Shown: positions 26,040 through 35,504, counted from the first letter of the stretch. The stretch: DNA of 64,000 nt from Ilyomonas sp965199905 (GCA_965199905.1 OZ241366.1:2170001-2234000), one strand, 5' to 3'. A program made the numbers and translations. Notes: generated by a model from the sequence alone, not told the origin.

Positions 26040-27266
26040 ATGGCAACGACGGCTGTAATATTAGACAAGCGAATACAAAAAAATAATGGTACATATGCAG
26101 TTAAGCTCCGCATTACCCATAATCGTGAACAAAGATACTATCCTCTAAATTCTCATTTGGCTGTCGAAGATTGGGAACGAACCCAAGCGAAAAATCCAAA
26201 AAAGGAGGCAAAGGAATTAAGTATGTATTTTGAAAGTGTCGAACATAAAGCTGCCGCAATTATCAAAAATATGGCGCAGTTTTCTTTCGTAAATTTTGAA
26301 GAATTCTTTAATCAGAATTTAGTTAAAACAGAAGATTTATTAGTTCTGTTACAAAATATGCAGATTAGAATAGAAAAGGAAAATCGCTTACGAACTGCAG
26401 AGACTTTTTCTTGGACTAAAACCTCATTAGAGCAATTTTATACAGATGGGAGAACCAAAAAACTATTGCTGTCTGATGTAACTCCAGCTTTACTTCAGGA
26501 ATATGAAAACTGGATGCTTAAACAAGGAAGATCGATATCTACAGTGGGTATCTATTTAAGGAATGTCCGAACAGTCATTAATGAAGCTATTGAAACCGGA
26601 CTAATGACACGAAGCGCTTATCCTTTCGGTAAACGGAAATACCAGATTCCATCTTCACGAAATGTAAAAAGAGCTTTGTCGTTAAGTAACATTCGAGATA
26701 TAATGAACTATCCGGTTAAAAATATTTTTGAGGAAAGAGCAAGAGACCTGTGGATGTTCACATATCTATGTAATGGAATTAATATGAAGGACATTGCAAA
26801 ACTCCGATATAAAAATATTACGTCTGCTACAATATCTTTCATTCGCTCGAAATCTGAAAGAAGTACAAAAAAGGATTTGAAGCCTGTAATTGTTGTGTTG
26901 TGTGAAGAATTGAAAGCGATTATTGGTAAATGGGGCAATCCGATAAATCTGCCAGAAAATTTTGTGTTTGGTATTTTACAGGGAAACGAATCTTCTAAAA
27001 TAGAAGTAAGTCATGTCAAACAGTTTACAAAAACAATAAATAAACACACGAAAAGAATAGGTATTGCTCTGGGTATAGATATAAAACTGACAACTTATGT
27101 AGCACGTCATACGTTTGCTACCGTATTGAAAAGGTCAGGAGCAAGCATTGAATTTATTAGTGAAAGCTTAGGGCATAAGGATTTGAAAACTACGGAAAAC
27201 TATTTAGGCAGTTTTGAATTTTCGATGAAAGAAAGTTTTCAAAAAAAGTTGCTTGATTTCGACTAG
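26040..27266 (+). CDS. Phage/transposon-type tyrosine integrase
   Basis: 408 residues from the ATG at 26040, preceded by AAAGGG; the frame upstream to 25929 has no family match. An Arm-DNA-binding domain (VILDKRIQKNNGTYAVKLRI) is followed by a SAM-like domain (FYTDGRTKKLLLSDVTPALL) and the catalytic domain, with YVARHTFATVLKRSGASI, GHKDLKTT and Tyr in ENYLGSF. It is closely related to the partial integrase at 2-520. It lies between an inverted tRNA fragment and an intact tRNA, so it is likely the recombinase of an element that used a CAT tRNA as attB. Confidence 0.9.
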   Translation: MATTAVILDKRIQKNNGTYAVKLRITHNREQRYYPLNSHLAVEDWERTQAKNPKKEAKELSMYFESVEHKAAAIIKNMAQFSFVNFEEFFNQNLVKTEDLLVLLQNMQIRIEKENRLRTAETFSWTKTSLEQFYTDGRTKKLLLSDVTPALLQEYENWMLKQGRSISTVGIYLRNVRTVINEAIETGLMTRSAYPFGKRKYQIPSSRNVKRALSLSNIRDIMNYPVKNIFEERARDLWMFTYLCNGINMKDIAKLRYKNITSATISFIRSKSERSTKKDLKPVIVVLCEELKAIIGKWGNPINLPENFVFGILQGNESSKIEVSHVKQFTKTINKHTKRIGIALGIDIKLTTYVARHTFATVLKRSGASIEFISESLGHKDLKTTENYLGSFEFSMKESFQKKLLDFD

Positions 27267-27418
27267 TATACATTCAATTGCTTATTGGTAAGAAATCTTT
27301 TCAACAACGAAGACATTCAAAAAATGAAAACTACCTATATTCAATTTATTACCTCTTGAAAAATTAATCCGAATCTTTTACTTTTGCAGTCCAATTGAAT
27401 TTCATATGGAGATTCGCC

Positions 27419-27492
27419 GGACCTATAGCTCAGCTGGTTAGAGCATTTGACTCATAATCAAAGGGTCCCTGGTTCAAGCCCAGGTGGGTCCA
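27419..27492 (+). tRNA. tRNA with anticodon CAT (Met or Ile2)
   Basis: A 74-nt cloverleaf. The acceptor GGACCTA pairs with TGGGTCC, with discriminator A at 27492; the CCA tail is not encoded. D arm GCTCAGCTGGTTAGAGC, anticodon stem TTTGA/TCAAA with loop CTCATAA, and T arm CCTGG/CCAGG with TTCAAGC in the loop. CAT can be elongator Met or lysidine-modified Ile2; the sequence alone does not decide, and an initiator is unlikely because the acceptor starts with a paired G-C. It is flanked by two integrase genes and so is an integration hot spot. Confidence 0.93.
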
Positions 27493-27724
27493 CAAAAGAG
27501 GTGATAAATCACTTCAAAATTTTCTAAGAGCCGTAGTAAGTCGCTGATTTACACGGCTTTTTTCATTTTAGTATCTCAAATGCCATCAAAGGGAATCAAA
27601 TAAATCGGTAACCTAATTCGGTAACCTATCCTCTTTTTAGCTTAGAGGTTACCGAATTTGCCTCAAAGCCTTGTCAGGACTGCATTACAGCAAATTCATT
27701 ATTCACACTAAAATTGAAAACAGT

Positions 27725-28957
27725 ATGCACCTGAATCAGAAATTCTCGCTTCTCTTTTGGCTATGGAACAGCAAAAAAGATAGTGATGGAAGATGCCCTA
27801 TCTATGTGCGCATCACGATTGACAAACAAAGAGCACAGTTTTCTCTTGGATTGAAAGTCCGCCCAGACCAGTTCAATTCTTCTACAGGCAAAGTCAAGGG
27901 AAACAATCCAGAGGCTGTGCGGATTAATAGTGAAATCAATATTATAAAAGGAAAATTGCAGCAACAGTTTAATTTGCTAATTGCGCAGCAGAGCTATGTA
28001 ACGTCCGATCTGTTGAAAAATGCTTACTTGGGAAAATACAACTCATGCAAAACCCTCCTGCAACTCATCTCTTACCATAATGAGAATTTTGAGGAGAAGG
28101 TGGGTACCGGGAAACGCTGTGTTGCGACTCTTAAAAAGTATAATGCTACCAAAGAGAAAGCGCGTGCTTTTGTCGGATACCAGTTCGGTACGACAGATAT
28201 ACCGCTCTCGCAGATCAAGCCCTCATTTGCAGAAGACATGTATCATTACTTATCAGTCTATGAACATTTGGAGAATAATACCATCATCAAGCATATTAAG
28301 AACATTAAGAAAATGCTTTCGCTGGCGGTGAGTAAGGAGTGGATGGGCAGCAATCCAATTACAGGCTATAAGTGTTCTTATAAGGCTTCGGAAAGAGAAC
28401 GACTTACCCATGATGAACTGAAATTGCTAATCAATGCAAAGTTCGAGCGACGTGCTCTCGAAGAGGCGAAGGACTGCTACCTCGCCATGTGCTTTACCGG
28501 TTATGCCTATAAGGATGCACTTCTGCTGACGCCTGATCATATTCAGGTATTGGAAGACGGCGGTAAATGGTTTGTGAAGAACCGGGAGAAAACAGAGTGC
28601 AGGGAAAATGTTCCGATATTGCCGGTTGTAGAGAGCATCATTGCTAAATATAAAAAGCATCCTTTCTGTGTCGCCTATCATAAAGTCTTCCCTATTCACA
28701 GCAATCAGAAGTTTAATAATTGCCTGAAAGAAATAGCGATACTGTGCGGCATCCGCAAAACGCTTACGACTCACACCGCCCGGCACACCTTCGCAACAAC
28801 CGTAACACTAAGCAATGGAATGCCCATAGAAACAGTGAGTGCCTTGTTAGGACACAGTTCTATACGAACAACACAGATTTATGCGAAGGTGGTCGCGAAG
28901 AAAGTCAGTGAGGATATGAATCTTCTTAAACAGAAATTAGGCAATGTATTATCGTAG
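27725..28957 (+). CDS. CTnDOT-type tyrosine integrase
   Basis: 410 residues from the ATG at 27725 (MHLNQKFSLLFWLWNSKKDS); a longer frame to 27671 lacks support. Arm-binding domain (CPIYVRITIDKQRAQFSLGL), SAM-like domain (YHNENFEEKVGTGKRCVATL) and catalytic domain with HTARHTFATTVTLSNG, GHSSIRTT and Tyr in QIYAKV. The first catalytic Arg is absent (FTGYAYKDALLLTPDH), as is characteristic for IntDOT-like integrases. It starts 230 nt beyond the tRNA 3' end and is the likely integrase of the element carrying the lysine-centred cluster and the second mobilisation module. Confidence 0.9.
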   Translation: MHLNQKFSLLFWLWNSKKDSDGRCPIYVRITIDKQRAQFSLGLKVRPDQFNSSTGKVKGNNPEAVRINSEINIIKGKLQQQFNLLIAQQSYVTSDLLKNAYLGKYNSCKTLLQLISYHNENFEEKVGTGKRCVATLKKYNATKEKARAFVGYQFGTTDIPLSQIKPSFAEDMYHYLSVYEHLENNTIIKHIKNIKKMLSLAVSKEWMGSNPITGYKCSYKASERERLTHDELKLLINAKFERRALEEAKDCYLAMCFTGYAYKDALLLTPDHIQVLEDGGKWFVKNREKTECRENVPILPVVESIIAKYKKHPFCVAYHKVFPIHSNQKFNNCLKEIAILCGIRKTLTTHTARHTFATTVTLSNGMPIETVSALLGHSSIRTTQIYAKVVAKKVSEDMNLLKQKLGNVLS

Positions 28958-28971
28958 TCAAGTAGGATGAA

Positions 28972-29006
28972 AATTTCGTTTAATTGAACCACCGATTACG
29001 TGCAAT
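28972..29006 (+). repeat. Inverted 35-bp repeat, left copy
   Basis: AATTTCGTTTAATTGAACCA continues through CCGATTACGTGCAAT at 29006. The same 35 bp with two changes occur inverted at 43384-43418. A weaker third copy lies near 48635-48720. The left copy begins 15 nt after the integrase stop codon. Confidence 0.7.
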
Positions 29007-29539
29007 ATTGAACAGCTAAGTGTTTAATTGATAAAATTTATATTGATTAACACCTTGCGGAATGGTATAATCAAGGATTGCGAAATCATCCACTTCATTA
29101 CACCTGCTCACGCCGACCCTTTTGCTGCGAGTCATGGCATCGCTTAACCAGCACACAAAAGCCACCGTACAAGCGATGCCATGACTCTTGCAAAGCCAGC
29201 CCTGCCATATTCGCCGGGGTTCCATTCCGCTACATTACACCCTTCCTTCACCTCAATAGGATATAGTCCCACCCACTGCCTATGTTTGTGCTAGCCTTCT
29301 CTGCCTGCTCCAGCTGCGGGTTTGTCGTGGCTTTTGTCCCCGACACAAAGCCCGAACGCAGAATAAAAGCACAAGCCAAACCTTGCTTGCTACAGTGCCT
29401 TTACTACCGGCACAGCGAAGCTTCCTTTTGCTGTGGGCGCTATTACTTGGCCCACGCAAAAAAGAATACGAAATGCGGGAAATTACAAAACGACAAATAC
29501 AGTTGCTAATTAATTATACTATGTTTAGATACTTATTCT
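29007..29539. other. Gene-free stretch right of the CTnDOT-type integrase
   Basis: About 530 nt with no convincing gene. It contains sequence related to that near 48640-48760 (for example GGATTGCGAAATCATCCAC versus GCATTGCGAAATCATTCAC) and a strong inverted repeat at 29129-29187. It is probably a scar of older mobile-element DNA. Confidence 0.4.
29129..29187. repeat. Perfect 17-bp inverted repeat (hairpin)
   Basis: GAGTCATGGCATCGCTT at 29129-29145 and AAGCGATGCCATGACTC at 29171-29187 are exact complements, separated by 25 nt. No T-tract follows, so a terminator is unlikely. A recombination site, an oriT-type hairpin or an RNA structure are possible. Confidence 0.6.
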
Positions 29540-30247
29540 TTAAAGCATATTGGCTCCTGAATATTGCATCATATTTAAAATAAGATCAGGGTCAGGACAG
29601 TTTAATAAATACTTTTCTCTTTCTGAGTATTTACAAACACCCATATAATCACCTTTATATCCTTGCATTTCATTAATTACTTGAAAGTGTAAATGAGGAG
29701 GCCAATAGCCATTTTCTTCCGGCACACCGAAGTGCCCTATTTCAGTTCCTTGTTTAATCAATTTATTTTCTTCTAAATGAATCAAATCCTTTACACTTAA
29801 ATGTCCATATAAGGTGTGAAATGTTATTCCTTCCAATTCATGCTTTAAGATTATTGTCGCGCCATAGTCACCATAAGAATTGTTGAAAGCAAAACTATGT
29901 ACAAATCCATCTAAAGGAGTGAAAACAGGAGTGCCCGCAGGTCCCCAAATGTCAATAGCTAAATGGAGACGTCGGGGTTCTTCATCACCATCGTATCTTG
30001 TGCTTCGGGCATAAATAATGCGATGCTCAGCATAGCCTCCTATTCCATATCTGTATTTTTTACCGAGTGTATCTTCCAAAAATTGTGAAAAGAGATTTGT
30101 ATCCGCTAAAATTTCTGATGTTAGTCTATTGTTTGAAGCAGTAAAATCAAGCTGCAGGAGCTTATCGTTGGGAGTAGAGAAATTGACAATGGGATGAAAA
30201 GTATGGGAATACTTTTGTAATAAACTATATAAAGGAGTTGTTTGCAT
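29540..30247 (-). CDS. M23-family (LytM-like) metallopeptidase
   Basis: 235 residues. The M23 zinc site is complete: HLAIDIWGPAGTP (H-x3-D), HTLYGHLSV, and HLHFQVI (HxH). This subgroup begins FHPIVNFSTPNDKLLQLDFT and ends with NCPDPDLILNMM, as seen in many Bacteroidota. There is no signal peptide, so it may act in the cytosol or be a non-peptidoglycan enzyme. From memory, similar domains are found fused to aminoglycoside-phosphotransferase-like and class III aminotransferase domains related to hydroxylysine catabolism, which would suit its neighbours, but this is unverified. It is the third gene of a minus-strand operon, 48 nt after the synthetase gene. Confidence 0.85.
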   Translation of the reverse strand: MQTTPLYSLLQKYSHTFHPIVNFSTPNDKLLQLDFTASNNRLTSEILADTNLFSQFLEDTLGKKYRYGIGGYAEHRIIYARSTRYDGDEEPRRLHLAIDIWGPAGTPVFTPLDGFVHSFAFNNSYGDYGATIILKHELEGITFHTLYGHLSVKDLIHLEENKLIKQGTEIGHFGVPEENGYWPPHLHFQVINEMQGYKGDYMGVCKYSEREKYLLNCPDPDLILNMMQYSGANML

Positions 30248-30295
30248 ATTTATAGATTTTTAAAATAAAAAATAAATGCCAATGCAATTACTGTA

Positions 30296-32446
30296 TCAGT
30301 CAAATTTTTCAGGTCTCATTTGAGGAAATAAAAGAACATCTTGAATCGACCTTTGATCAAGTAAAATCATACATAATCTGTCTATACCTAAGCCAAGCCC
30401 AGCTGTAGGTGGCATACCGTATTCAAGTGAACGCAGGAAATCTTCATCCATCATCATTGCTTCTTCATCGCCTCTTTTTCCGAGTTTTAATTGCTCTTCA
30501 AATCGTTCTCTTTGATCAACAGGATCATTAATTTCAGAGAATGCATTACAAAACTCTTTACCCACACAAAAACCTTCAAATCTATCTGTCATGGTTTTGT
30601 CGTTATCGCATTTTTTCGCCAATGGACTTAACTCTACTGGGTAGCCTGTTATAAAAGTGGGCTGTATTAAACTTGGCTCTACTAATGCTCCAAACAATTC
30701 GTCAACTAATTTGCCTTTACCTACAATTGCATCAACATCAATGTCTAAAGCCAAATTTTTTATTTCATCACGTAGCGAATCTTCGTTATGGGAGAAAATA
30801 TCAATTTTAGAAGCATTTAAAATTGCGTCTCTCATTGAAAGCCTTTTCCATGGCCTCTTAAAGTCAACAGAATAGCCAAATGAATTAATGACAGTAGTTC
30901 CATAAACGCTTTTCACAACTGTTTCGATCGTAGCCTCAACAAAATCCATCATCCACAAATAGTCCTTGTAAGCATAATATGCTTCGACTTGTGTAAATTC
31001 AGGATTATGCCAGCGAGACATACCTTCATTACGAAAGTCTTTGCTAAACTCATATACAGCATCAAATCCTCCAACAATCAACCTTTTTAAGTATAATTCG
31101 TTCGCTATTCGTAAATACAAGGTGGCGTCTAAGGTATTATGATGGGTAGTAAATGGCCGTGCAGCAGCTCCGCCATAAATAGGTTGTAGTATTGGAGTGT
31201 CAACCTCCAGCGCACCGGAATTATTAAAGCACATTCTAAGAGTGTCCAGTATTTTTGCTCGTTTACTGAAAATTTCCTTTTTTTCCGGATGAACAATTAG
31301 GTCAGCATAACGTTGTCTGTACGCAAACTCTGGATCATTTACATCATCATACTTTACGGCTTCCCCTTTTCCATTAATACTTTGTTTGACAGATGGTAAT
31401 GGTCTAAGTGATTTATTAAGCAATTTTATGTCAACAACATTTATTGTTTTCTCTTGCGTTTTCGTAACGAATAGTTCACCTGTTACTGCAATTATATCTC
31501 CTCTGTCAAGTATCTTACGGCAAAATTCTTTGTAGAAGCTTTTATCATCATTTGGACAAATTATGTCCTCGTTAATCCAAAGCTGAATCAAACCTGTACT
31601 GTCTTGCAAGTGAATGAACATTGTTCTGCCTGCCTCTCTGATTCGCATTATTCTTCCTGCCAAGATCAAGTCTGATGCACCAATTTTGATCTTACCGCTA
31701 TGTATGTCGAATGAATGGGTGTTTATAGGGACTGTACTTCCTGGATATACTTTGTATCCATCAGTCAATAATTTCCTCCTCTTTTCATATCTGACTTTTT
31801 GCTGTTCATCTAATCTGGGTCTTTGGTATTCTTTTGTTACGCTAATAGTTCTATTATCTATAGAATATTTCGGAGCTTGAGTCTGGACTGAAACTCCATC
31901 ACAAGCAGGCAAGCCAATTTCTAATGAATGTGGCTTTAGTGTTTCGATAATAAAGTAAGTGAATTCACTAAAGTCTGCTCCTAATACGCTTAAACCATAT
32001 TGCACCTCTTCTCTGCTAATACCGCCGGCAAATTTTTTATCTTTAAATTTCCTTGCTACTGACTCAGCCGTAAGTGTAGCAAGCCCATCGTTTCTTACTT
32101 TTGCACATGCCATTACTAAGCCAGTCAACTCATCAGACGCAATAAGTACCCGGTCAAGCAGTGAAACTTGAGGCACACCAAATTCTTTTCCATGACAACT
32201 TATAGCATGGGCTATTTTAGCCTCACCCATTGCATTTAATTTTTGAACAATAATTTTTGGATGTTCATTAGGATGATTTTGCCAGTCCGCATCATGGATA
32301 AGCCCTGTGACAAAAAACTCTTCCTCATTATTACCTGTAAGCTTGGCGAAGTTTTCACAAACCAATGCCACTGTTAGGCAATGGATAAGCAAACTGGTAT
32401 TTGATACCAGTTTGCTTAATATTTGTTTTGCAGTTTCTCTATTCAT
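30296..32446 (-). CDS. HD-domain/lysyl-tRNA synthetase (class II) fusion protein
   Basis: 716 residues. Residues 1-180 form an HD hydrolase domain: LIHCLTVALVCENF, LIHDADW, HAISCHG, then DELTGLVMACAKV, as in COG2316 proteins. Residues about 225-350 are the OB-fold anticodon domain (ILAGRIMRIREAGRTMFIHL). The rest is a complete class II LysRS core: motif 1 around LEVDTPILQPIYGGAAARPF, motif 2 FRNEGMSRWHNPEFTQVEAY, motif 3 GLGLGIDRLC. LysRS normally is a stand-alone housekeeping enzyme of about 500 residues, so this is probably an extra, dedicated copy. It could charge tRNA with lysine or hydroxylysine, or make an aminoacyl-adenylate. It lies 19 nt after the hydroxylase gene. Confidence 0.92.
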   Translation of the reverse strand: MNRETAKQILSKLVSNTSLLIHCLTVALVCENFAKLTGNNEEEFFVTGLIHDADWQNHPNEHPKIIVQKLNAMGEAKIAHAISCHGKEFGVPQVSLLDRVLIASDELTGLVMACAKVRNDGLATLTAESVARKFKDKKFAGGISREEVQYGLSVLGADFSEFTYFIIETLKPHSLEIGLPACDGVSVQTQAPKYSIDNRTISVTKEYQRPRLDEQQKVRYEKRRKLLTDGYKVYPGSTVPINTHSFDIHSGKIKIGASDLILAGRIMRIREAGRTMFIHLQDSTGLIQLWINEDIICPNDDKSFYKEFCRKILDRGDIIAVTGELFVTKTQEKTINVVDIKLLNKSLRPLPSVKQSINGKGEAVKYDDVNDPEFAYRQRYADLIVHPEKKEIFSKRAKILDTLRMCFNNSGALEVDTPILQPIYGGAAARPFTTHHNTLDATLYLRIANELYLKRLIVGGFDAVYEFSKDFRNEGMSRWHNPEFTQVEAYYAYKDYLWMMDFVEATIETVVKSVYGTTVINSFGYSVDFKRPWKRLSMRDAILNASKIDIFSHNEDSLRDEIKNLALDIDVDAIVGKGKLVDELFGALVEPSLIQPTFITGYPVELSPLAKKCDNDKTMTDRFEGFCVGKEFCNAFSEINDPVDQRERFEEQLKLGKRGDEEAMMMDEDFLRSLEYGMPPTAGLGLGIDRLCMILLDQRSIQDVLLFPQMRPEKFD

Positions 32447-32465
32447 CGTTTCTAATTACAATTTT

Positions 32466-33692
32466 TTAAAATAAATCACCGTATTGTTTCTCAAAGCCTA
32501 AATAAGGATTTTCAGGATGTGCATATTTATAGAAGGTCATCAGGTTAGCAGTACTCATCATGCGAACCATGAAGCGTTTTTCGCAAGGAACTGAAACTCC
32601 GTCAACATCCATAAAACCAGCCTTAAAGGCACTTCTTCCATGTGAAACCATTTTATTGTTGACGAATATTAAATCCCCACTGCTTGGAACAAAATCTTTA
32701 TAAATTAATTCTTGCGCATCACTCCAGAATGCTTCAAGGGCTTTTTGAGCCTCGGGAGTTTGATTTGCAGACTTAGGCAACTGTTCTTGGGGATCAAAAA
32801 CCATAAAAGGCCAAGTTGTATTACCTATTAATGTGGCTGCCGTTCTTTCTGCATTGCTTTTATCAGTTCCGGTATAATGTCCATCAAGGGGGCATTTAAA
32901 AATCGGTTTAAAAAGTGTATCAACATATGGTTTGCACAAATCGTGAGAACGGATGGAATGCAACATAGATGGTGCAGCCTCTTCATTCCTTAGATAAAGG
33001 AAAGATAAATAATCGGCTGCGCTATATAAACAAGCATCTTCAGTATGAACATACAAAGGTTCACGAAAACCTTCTCCAGTTGGAGTATCAGCCATAACCT
33101 CATTGGGTATAACGCTATGTAAAAATCCTCCGCCTTTTCTTTGATAATACTGTTGTATTGGAGCTGCTTTTACTGCTCCGTGCATCAAAGCAGATACAAA
33201 ACCGTATAATTGAATTTTATTAAAGTCAGTTTCTCTCCAAGTTTTTGGAGTTGGCCCTAACGCCGACTGATTAACTTCTACAAGTCCTTTAAAAACAATA
33301 GCACCAAACTGCGAATAGCCAAAATCGGATGCAAAATCTAATAGAAGTTTTAGAATGCGAGTTGGTAATTTATGACACGCATGAAAAGTAAGCATTACAA
33401 TGAAGCTTGGTTCATCATATTTGCCATATGCTTTTTGTAAAAGCTTAGCGGCGCGCATAATTTCTCTCCGCTCACTTTTGGTAACTTCAATAATTAGTGG
33501 AGCTATAGGTCTGGGCACTTCGAACTTGCTTCCGTTTGATGAGGTTACAATAGATTGAGCTGAAGTTGCTTCAACGGAAGTTTTCTGCTTGTTTGTAGGT
33601 TTAGTGAAATACAAAGTACTAAACCTGAGGAGAATGTGAAGAAGAAGTTGCTTCATCCATTCCCATGTTGTTAAAGCTGATGACTGTTTCAT
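32466..33692 (-). CDS. Fe(II)/2-oxoglutarate oxygenase, VioC/lysine-hydroxylase type
   Basis: 408 residues, clavaminate-synthase-like superfamily. The iron site is visible: HTED (H-x-E/D) in YVHTEDACLYSAADYLSFLY, and the distal His in NKMVSHGRSAFK; Arg in EKRFMVRM binds 2-oxoglutarate. Family members hydroxylate free basic amino acids (arginine, lysine, asparagine); lysine 3- and 4-hydroxylases are known from Chitinophaga and Flavobacterium. The adjacent LysRS-like gene makes lysine the best guess for the substrate, but it is not proven. First gene of the minus-strand operon; the promoter must lie in the 33693-34140 divergent region. Confidence 0.8.
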   Translation of the reverse strand: MKQSSALTTWEWMKQLLLHILLRFSTLYFTKPTNKQKTSVEATSAQSIVTSSNGSKFEVPRPIAPLIIEVTKSERREIMRAAKLLQKAYGKYDEPSFIVMLTFHACHKLPTRILKLLLDFASDFGYSQFGAIVFKGLVEVNQSALGPTPKTWRETDFNKIQLYGFVSALMHGAVKAAPIQQYYQRKGGGFLHSVIPNEVMADTPTGEGFREPLYVHTEDACLYSAADYLSFLYLRNEEAAPSMLHSIRSHDLCKPYVDTLFKPIFKCPLDGHYTGTDKSNAERTAATLIGNTTWPFMVFDPQEQLPKSANQTPEAQKALEAFWSDAQELIYKDFVPSSGDLIFVNNKMVSHGRSAFKAGFMDVDGVSVPCEKRFMVRMMSTANLMTFYKYAHPENPYLGFEKQYGDLF

Positions 33693-34140
33693 AGTAATCT
33701 TTTATGAAACAAAAGTAAAGCACTTAATAAATCAATAACTTCTATATCAATGTTTTGTGTATTATAATATATTAAATTACATGTAAGTTAATACTTGTAG
33801 TTATGTATCAGCTTACATATGGAATCATAGACAAATCAATGTGTATAGTTACATATCAATTTGCACTATTAAGAAAAAATAGTGTTCAATAATATTAGAC
33901 CTATTGACATCTTTTGCAGTAGATCGTCTTTCATCTAACTCTGTAACATATTAAACATATAAGAAGAGAGAATAGATTTTAGTCAAGTCATTATATAATA
34001 AAAAGATTGCGGGTTAGATTTTAAAAAACAATATTGCTTATATAAGTTTATATCTAATTCTTCTCATGATACGTTACTTAGGATAGATAAAAGTGTTTTA
34101 GTGTTTATGTTTACCCGATGACAAATCACAATCTTTGTAT
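33693..34140. promoter_or_regulatory. Divergent intergenic promoter region with repeated TTACAT words
   Basis: About 450 nt, very AT-rich, between two divergent operons. TTACATGTAA (33777-33786) is a palindrome. ATGTAAG at 33781-33787 pairs with CTTACAT at 33812-33818. Similar words recur: TTATGTATCA at 33801, CTTACATATGG at 33812 and GTTACATATCA at 33849. These could be operator sites for a regulator of both operons; the receiver protein encoded at the operon end is one candidate, though it shows no clear DNA-binding domain. Confidence 0.45.
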
Positions 34141-35484
34141 ATGAAAAAGATAATATTTATTTTGTCTGTTATCGCAGCATGCCTTAGCTGCAATGTTAGT
34201 GACAAGGAACAAGTTACAAACATTACCGTTATCGGTGAGAATGCTGCAACTATACAAGCCCTTATGTCGTTAGGCGGGGAGTATGAAGCGGGGCACAAGA
34301 ATATTAAAATTGACTTTAAACCAAATACGTTTGAAGATGCTTTTACTAAATCAAACCAGGATTTTGCCAATGGTACAGGGCTTTATGATGTAGTGTTACA
34401 ATACAATTTTGCTTTATCTTCTTACGTGCGTAACAAATATGTCTACACGCCGGATGAACTTTCAAAATCAATACCCGACAGCTTAAAATTATTCGAAAAG
34501 GATATTTTTAAGAATGCTTGGTTTGAATCCGGCTATTATTACAAGGATCCGCAAAGGCCTGCAGCAGGTATTACTAAAGTGGCTTATCCTATTGCTGCTA
34601 ATAGTATGGTTCTGATGTATAGTAAAGACTTGTTTATGAATGCGTCCCAGCAAACTAATTATAAGAAAAGATTTGGGAAAGATTTGAAAGTGCCAACCAC
34701 TTGGGAAGACTTCATTCAAACAGCTGCTTTTTTTACACAACCGGATAAAAATGTCTATGGAGTTTGCCTTGAAGGTGCATCTGGAGGCTGGTTGTATTAT
34801 GAGTTTGTAAACTTTCTGTTTGGTATGGGTGGTAAGGTAATGGATAAACAATACGGTTGGGAAGGTGATCAAAATACACCAGTATTACTAAATAATCCTG
34901 CAACTCTAAAAGCATTACAATACTATATAAGCCTAAAACCATATAATGCTGGAAATTTCTCAAATGTTGAGCAATCCGAACAAATGAAATTGCTAAAAGC
35001 AGGAAAGGCGGCAATGGGCATAGTATGGAGTGATGTGCTGTATTCTGCTGTAAAAAGTACACCTGATTTTGATAAACATTTTGGATTTGCACCTATCCCC
35101 GGTAATGTATCTATCTTGTCTGGGTGCTCAATATTTGTTAGTCATAAATCAAAGCATCCACAGGAGGCATTTAATTATGTAATTAATTTAATGCAACCAA
35201 AAACCCAAATAGAGTTGGCTAGAAAGGGATTATGTTCACCTTTAAAAACTGCATATGATGATCCTGAAGTTAAGAGCTTACCTTATACTACAGCTTTAAA
35301 AGAATCTCTTTTAAGAGGCGTTTACACATTAGAGGCAGGACCAGATGCTACAATGATCTCTGATAAAATGACAACATATATTCAAAAGGCTTGGAATCAT
35401 CAATTAACTCCGGAACAAGCGCTGATTAATCTGCAAAATGAAGTAGTAACCGAACGTAAAAAGATTTTCGAACAGATAAAATAG
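34141..35484 (+). CDS. ABC-type solute-binding lipoprotein (YnjB-like)
   Basis: About 447 residues. Start ATG at 34141 (TTG at 34135 is rejected). A lipobox IAAC (Cys near residue 14) after a short hydrophobic stretch marks a membrane-anchored lipoprotein. The rest looks like extracellular solute-binding protein family 1 (FKPNTFEDAFTKSNQDFANG, ANSMVLMYSKDLF, VPTTWEDFIQTAAFF, GKAAMGIVWSDVL). It would deliver a substrate to the permease encoded next. The substrate cannot be read from sequence; sugars, polyamines and amino-acid derivatives are all possible. Confidence 0.8.
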   Translation: MKKIIFILSVIAACLSCNVSDKEQVTNITVIGENAATIQALMSLGGEYEAGHKNIKIDFKPNTFEDAFTKSNQDFANGTGLYDVVLQYNFALSSYVRNKYVYTPDELSKSIPDSLKLFEKDIFKNAWFESGYYYKDPQRPAAGITKVAYPIAANSMVLMYSKDLFMNASQQTNYKKRFGKDLKVPTTWEDFIQTAAFFTQPDKNVYGVCLEGASGGWLYYEFVNFLFGMGGKVMDKQYGWEGDQNTPVLLNNPATLKALQYYISLKPYNAGNFSNVEQSEQMKLLKAGKAAMGIVWSDVLYSAVKSTPDFDKHFGFAPIPGNVSILSGCSIFVSHKSKHPQEAFNYVINLMQPKTQIELARKGLCSPLKTAYDDPEVKSLPYTTALKESLLRGVYTLEAGPDATMISDKMTTYIQKAWNHQLTPEQALINLQNEVVTERKKIFEQIK

Positions 35485-35504
35485 CTCATTTGAGCAGTAT
35501 AGAA

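Noticed and set aside
29282..29509. 75-codon plus-strand frame
   Set aside because: No ribosome site, no family, cysteine-rich composition, and it lies in scar-like DNA.
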